In this document: positions 7,018-10,401 of the stretch, piece by piece
Layout of the letters: every line of letters begins with the position of its first letter
Numbering within the stretch: the first letter of the stretch is position 1
NCBI GenBank assembly: GCA_029934815.1
Contig: JAOZLM010000059.1
Location: forward strand, 1 to 10,401
From: Desulfocapsa sp.
Lineage (GTDB): Bacteria > Desulfobacterota > Desulfobulbia > Desulfobulbales > Desulfocapsaceae
Reading direction: 5' to 3'
Length of the DNA: 10,401 bases
Notes under the pieces: model-generated
What the model was told of the DNA's origin: nothing
What the model saw: the letters and a program-made list of their open reading frames with translations, nothing else
Databases searched by the model: none
Program-made: the position numbers and the translations under genes

Positions 7018-8025
7018 ATGAACGAACAGATAGAAGGTTATACCTCCATTCAGGCCATTAATGAGTCTGTGGCAGCGAGTTCTGCATGGGTTAATCTCTT
7101 GCGGCAGGAAATGGCAAAAAGCATCATCGGACAGGAGCATCTTGTCGAACGTCTGCTGGTTGGTTTGTTGACTGGTGGCCATATCCTTCTGGAAGGATTG
7201 CCCGGTTTAGCAAAAACACTGGCCGTGAAAACGCTTTCCATGGCAGTTCGTACTGATTTCAGGCGCATCCAGTTTACCCCTGATATGTTACCGGCGGATA
7301 TCGTGGGAACCCAGATTTATAACCCTAAAGATACCGTATTTGAGGTGAAACAGGGGCCGATTTTTGCTTCCCTTGTTCTTGCCGATGAGATTAATCGGGC
7401 GCCCGCCAAAGTGCAGTCGGCACTGCTTGAGGCCATGCAGGAAAAGCAGGTGACCATAGGTGATGAATCGTTCAAACTCCCCGATCTCTTTCTGGTGCTG
7501 GCAACACAGAATCCAATCGAACAGGAAGGCACATATCCTTTGCCGGAAGCACAAATTGATCGTTTTATGCTAAAAGTTGTGGTGGATTATCCCAGCCAGA
7601 CGCAGGAGCGGATGATCCTGGACGCCGTTGACCATACAGATTCAAAAATAAACGTGAATCCGGTAATCGGACCTGATGAAATCATGGCCTCCCGCAAGGT
7701 TGTGGATTCCATTTATATGGATGATAAAATCAAAGATTATATCGTCTCACTTGTCTGCGCCACCCGTGATCCCAGATCTTTTAACCTGGATCTGCATGAT
7801 TATATCGAAACCGGAGCATCTCCCCGAGCCACCATTAATCTGAAAGCTGTTTCAAAAGCACTGGCATTTCTTGCTGGGCGCGGATATGTGACACCGGATG
7901 ATGTGAAATCTGCAGCCATGGATGTGATGCGGCATCGAATCCGTATCAGTTATGAGGCAGAAGCCGAGGCGGTGAGCAGTGAAGATATTATTCGTAAGAT
8001 TCTTGATACTGTTCCGGTGCCGTAA
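7018..8025 (+). CDS. moxR: MoxR-family AAA+ ATPase
   Basis: A 335-residue AAA+ ATPase of the MoxR class, a cytoplasmic chaperone-like motor that usually acts with VWA-domain partners to mature or activate protein complexes. Walker A GLPGLAKT is at residues 60-67, Walker B LVLADE at 119-124, sensor 1 Asn165 in ATQNPIEQEGTYPLPEAQ, and the sensor 2 Arg at about residue 270 in GASPR. The length and motif order are those of the family. The ATG at 7018 has a strong AAGGAG site 7 nt upstream; the longer GTG start at 6961 has none. It is the first gene of the plus-strand operon, 3 bp before the DUF58 gene. Confidence 0.96.
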   Translation: MNEQIEGYTSIQAINESVAASSAWVNLLRQEMAKSIIGQEHLVERLLVGLLTGGHILLEGLPGLAKTLAVKTLSMAVRTDFRRIQFTPDMLPADIVGTQIYNPKDTVFEVKQGPIFASLVLADEINRAPAKVQSALLEAMQEKQVTIGDESFKLPDLFLVLATQNPIEQEGTYPLPEAQIDRFMLKVVVDYPSQTQERMILDAVDHTDSKINVNPVIGPDEIMASRKVVDSIYMDDKIKDYIVSLVCATRDPRSFNLDLHDYIETGASPRATINLKAVSKALAFLAGRGYVTPDDVKSAAMDVMRHRIRISYEAEAEAVSSEDIIRKILDTVPVP

Positions 8026-8028
8026 CAA

Positions 8029-8949
8029 GTGAGTATGGAAGAACAGGTAACAAAAGAGATCCTGAAAAAAGTTCGTCAGGTAGAAGTCCGAACTTCTCGT
8101 CTTGTTAACGACACTTTGGCCGGAAGCTATCAGTCTGTGTTTAAAGGGCGGGGAATGAACTTTGATGAGGTGCGTGAATATGTCGCAGGAGATGAAATCC
8201 GAACCATCGACTGGAATGTAACGGCACGTACTGGTGTTCCCCATATCAAAAAGTTCAGCGAAGAGCGTGAGCTCACTATTATGCTGATGATTGATGTTTC
8301 CGGTTCCGGGGATTTTGGCTCATCAAGCAGCTCAAAACGAGAAATCATGGCCGAGATCGGTTCGGTGCTGGCTTTTTCTGCAGTACGTAACAACGATAAG
8401 GTCGGTTTGGTTCTTTTTTCCGATTTTGTGGAACTTTATATCCCTCCCAAAAAAGGGCGGTCGCATATTTTACGCCTTATTCGGGAAATACTTTTCTTCC
8501 AGCCCAAGGGCAGAAAAACAGATCTGATCACAGCCCTTGATTTTGTAAACAGGGTAACAAAACGTAAATGTGTGGCCTTTTTGATTTCCGATTTTTGTTT
8601 ACCCGGAGATTTTGATGATGCCCTTTCCCGGCTCCAGCCCAAATTACAGGTGACCAATCGTCGTCACGATCTGATCTCCATGATTATTTCAGATCCCCGT
8701 GAATTCGAGTTACCAAATGTCGGCTGGCTCACCCTGGAAGATGCGGAAAGCGGTGCACAGGTGGAACTTGATACGTCTGATCCTGCAGTTCGCAGGGGAT
8801 ATAAAGAGGTGGCGGCAGCAAGGGCTAAAAGTTTACATAGCACCATTCGATCTGCCGGTGTTGACCTGCTCGACCTGTCCACTGACACCTCTTATCTCCC
8901 GCCGCTGATGAATTTTTTCGGTAAGAGACAAAGGAGGATTCGTCGATGA
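8029..8949 (+). CDS. DUF58 (VWA-like) protein of the MoxR/Bat cluster
   Basis: A 306-residue protein of the DUF58 family, almost always encoded next to moxR. The family hallmark is at residues 46-68 (DEVREYVAGDEIRTIDWNVT), followed by a VWA-like fold with a MIDAS-type DVSGS at 89-93, which could bind a metal. No signal peptide or membrane helix is visible, so it is probably cytoplasmic and a partner of the MoxR ATPase. The start is uncertain: GTG at 8029, 3 bp after the moxR stop, or ATG at 8035; neither has a clear ribosome site, suggesting coupling to moxR. Its stop overlaps the next start by 4 bp (ATGA). Confidence 0.94.
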   Translation: MSMEEQVTKEILKKVRQVEVRTSRLVNDTLAGSYQSVFKGRGMNFDEVREYVAGDEIRTIDWNVTARTGVPHIKKFSEERELTIMLMIDVSGSGDFGSSSSSKREIMAEIGSVLAFSAVRNNDKVGLVLFSDFVELYIPPKKGRSHILRLIREILFFQPKGRKTDLITALDFVNRVTKRKCVAFLISDFCLPGDFDDALSRLQPKLQVTNRRHDLISMIISDPREFELPNVGWLTLEDAESGAQVELDTSDPAVRRGYKEVAAARAKSLHSTIRSAGVDLLDLSTDTSYLPPLMNFFGKRQRRIRR

Positions 8950-9461
8950 ACGAAGAAATGTTACGGGATATTCAACCACCAATACTCCTGCCGGAAGATC
9001 CGAATTATATGCTGATTGCAGCTATTGTACTGGGTTGCTGCCTGCTTTTTGCATTGCTGATCTGGTTTTTTAAATTCAAAAAGAAGAAAATAGCATTGCC
9101 GGGTGTCCATGAGGTCGCACTGGCGGAGCTGTTACAACTGCGTAAATTGATGAATCTGGAGCAGGCAGCAATATATGCAGCGAAGCTATCAGATGTATTG
9201 CGCAGTTATATCGAAAATCGTTTTCAGATTCCCAGCAGCAGGCAAACAAGCAGAGAGTTTTTCCAGAGCCTGCATAATAATCCCATCGATACTGCTATGT
9301 TGTTTGCACAACACACAGAAAGTCTGAAACAGTGCCTTGGTCAGTGTGATATGGCAAAATTTGCAAAAAGTATCCCCACCGGGCAAGATATGGAACAGAT
9401 GGAAAATGCTGTACAGCAGTTTGTTGAGGCTACTAAACAAGCCGGAAAGGGAGAAAACTAG
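8946..9461 (+). CDS. DUF4381 single-pass membrane protein
   Basis: A 171-residue protein matching the DUF4381 pattern: N-terminal LRDIQPPILLP, one membrane helix at about residues 22-43, a lysine-rich stretch (KFKKKK), then a helical domain with VLRSYIENRFQIPSSRQTSREF. The positive patch after the helix places the C-terminal domain in the cytoplasm. In Bat-type operons this family sits between the DUF58 and VWA genes, as here, and probably links the complex to the inner membrane. The start at 8946 overlaps the DUF58 stop (ATGA) and has a strong AAGGAGG at 8931-8937. The molecular function is not known. Confidence 0.88.
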   Translation: MNEEMLRDIQPPILLPEDPNYMLIAAIVLGCCLLFALLIWFFKFKKKKIALPGVHEVALAELLQLRKLMNLEQAAIYAAKLSDVLRSYIENRFQIPSSRQTSREFFQSLHNNPIDTAMLFAQHTESLKQCLGQCDMAKFAKSIPTGQDMEQMENAVQQFVEATKQAGKGEN

Positions 9462-9462
9462 T

Positions 9463-10401
9463 ATGCGTTTTCTTCACCCTGAATTTCTCTGGCTCCTGTC
9501 TCTTTTGCCAATCCTTGCCATACTTCGAGGCAGAAGAAGTTTTGCTCCGGCTCTTGTTTTTTCATCAACTTCCATTGCAGCTCATCTTGCCGAAGGGCGA
9601 AAAGCAGGACCTGGAAGACTACTTGCAGCTTTGCGTTTGCTGGCAATCGCCCTGCTCATTTTTGCATTTGCAAGACCACAACTGGGAAATACCACCACTG
9701 AAATTGAAGCAAGCGGTATTGATATACTCCTGGCCGTTGATGTTTCAGGCTCCATGGAAGCGCTTGATTTTTCTTTAAAAGGGAAAGCCGCCAATCGTCT
9801 TGATGTTGTAAAATCCGTTATGCACACCTTTATCGGGGAACGCCCCAATGATCGGATTGGGCTTTTGGCATTTGCCGGACGTCCCTATATGGTCAGTCCT
9901 TTAACACTGGATCACGACTGGTTAATCAAACGTCTGGATTCTTTGTCAATTGGTATGGTAGAGGACGGAACGGCCATCGGTTCCGCCATCGGCAGCGGGC
10001 TCAATCGTCTGCGTGATCGCGATGCAAAATCCCGAATAATGATCCTACTCACCGATGGAATGAATAACGCAGGAGCAATTCCACCACTGGTTGCAGCAGA
10101 AGCGGCGGAGACGCTGGGCATAAAAATCTATACAATCGGTGCCGGAACCAGAGGTGAAGCGCCAATGCCTGTAAAAGATCGTCTGGGACGTAAACGTCTG
10201 GTGCGTGTCAAGGTTGATATTGATGATAAAACCCTTACTAGTGTAGCTGAAATGACGGGTGGGCAATATTTCCGGGCAACAGATACAGAATCGCTGGAAA
10301 AAGTGTATTCAGAGATTAACACCATGGAAACCACCACCAGAAATATTAAAAAGTTTGAAAATTATCGAGAACTGTTTTCCTGGCTTGTTTTTGCTGCGTT
10401 A
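9463..10401 (+). CDS. batA: BatA-like VWA-domain membrane protein (3' end outside window)
   Basis: The frame is open from the ATG at 9463 to the window edge (313 residues). Two membrane helices (about residues 7-22 and 53-70) are followed by the RPQLG junction typical of BatA/BatB and then a VWA domain. The metal-binding MIDAS is complete: DVSGS at 93-97, Thr170 in EDGTAIG, and LTDG with Asp198. The last residues (FSWLVFAAL) look like the start of the expected C-terminal membrane helix, so little may be missing. An AGGGAG site lies 9 nt before the ATG, and the gene starts 1 bp after the DUF4381 stop. BatA proteins were named for Bacteroides aerotolerance; they are thought to present a VWA domain in the periplasm, with MoxR as ATPase partner. 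BatB is a close relative, but gene order favours BatA. Confidence 0.93.
   Translation, partial: MRFLHPEFLWLLSLLPILAILRGRRSFAPALVFSSTSIAAHLAEGRKAGPGRLLAALRLLAIALLIFAFARPQLGNTTTEIEASGIDILLAVDVSGSMEALDFSLKGKAANRLDVVKSVMHTFIGERPNDRIGLLAFAGRPYMVSPLTLDHDWLIKRLDSLSIGMVEDGTAIGSAIGSGLNRLRDRDAKSRIMILLTDGMNNAGAIPPLVAAEAAETLGIKIYTIGAGTRGEAPMPVKDRLGRKRLVRVKVDIDDKTLTSVAEMTGGQYFRATDTESLEKVYSEINTMETTTRNIKKFENYRELFSWLVFAAL

Noticed and set aside
7852..8244. Minus-strand ORF of 130 residues across the moxR/DUF58 junction
   Set aside because: It is opposite two well-supported genes and shows no domain; chance open frame.

Overview
The window looks like a chromosomal segment of a moderate-GC Gram-negative bacterium, most likely a Desulfobacterota (deltaproteobacterial) anaerobe. 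This is an inference from gene content: a sensor kinase with a c-type haem motif, a probable selenoprotein, and a MoxR/Bat-type operon. No rRNA, tRNA, CRISPR or transposase was seen.

Layout. Positions 1-3375 (minus strand) hold two overlapping genes for the halves of a heterodimeric type IV ABC exporter; the second is cut by the left edge. Positions 3376-3670 are a gene-poor gap with a 92-bp foldback repeat. Positions 3671-6803 (minus) hold a two-gene operon. Its first gene is an exported two-domain rhodanese-like protein. Its second, 1 bp downstream, is a membrane hybrid histidine kinase with a periplasmic CxxCH motif. Positions 6804-7017 are a divergent intergenic region with a good minus-strand promoter and small repeats. 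Positions 7018-10401 (plus) hold a tightly packed operon: MoxR AAA+ ATPase, DUF58 protein, DUF4381 membrane protein and a BatA-like VWA membrane protein cut by the right edge.

The main discovery is at 5970-6803. A conventional gene caller sees two short ORFs (ending at 6525, and starting with TTG at 6494). They are in the same frame, separated only by two TGA codons (6525-6527 and 6510-6512). The reading-through protein has a normal signal peptide and two rhodanese domains. The TGA codons fall exactly where the first domain should have its catalytic Cys and a second Cys five residues later, giving a UxGxRU loop (Sec93 and Sec98). Each TGA is followed at the right distance by a small hairpin with G in the first two loop positions, as expected of bacterial SECIS elements. 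The simplest reading is a periplasmic di-selenocysteine rhodanese co-transcribed with a haem-c sensor kinase, possibly a sulfur- or redox-sensing pair.

The ABC pair shows the complementary lesions of an asymmetric exporter: one subunit has Asp for the catalytic Glu and Gln for the switch His, the other has a non-consensus signature. The MoxR/DUF58/DUF4381/VWA operon is an ordinary Bat-type cluster, thought to act in envelope stress or in maturing protein complexes.
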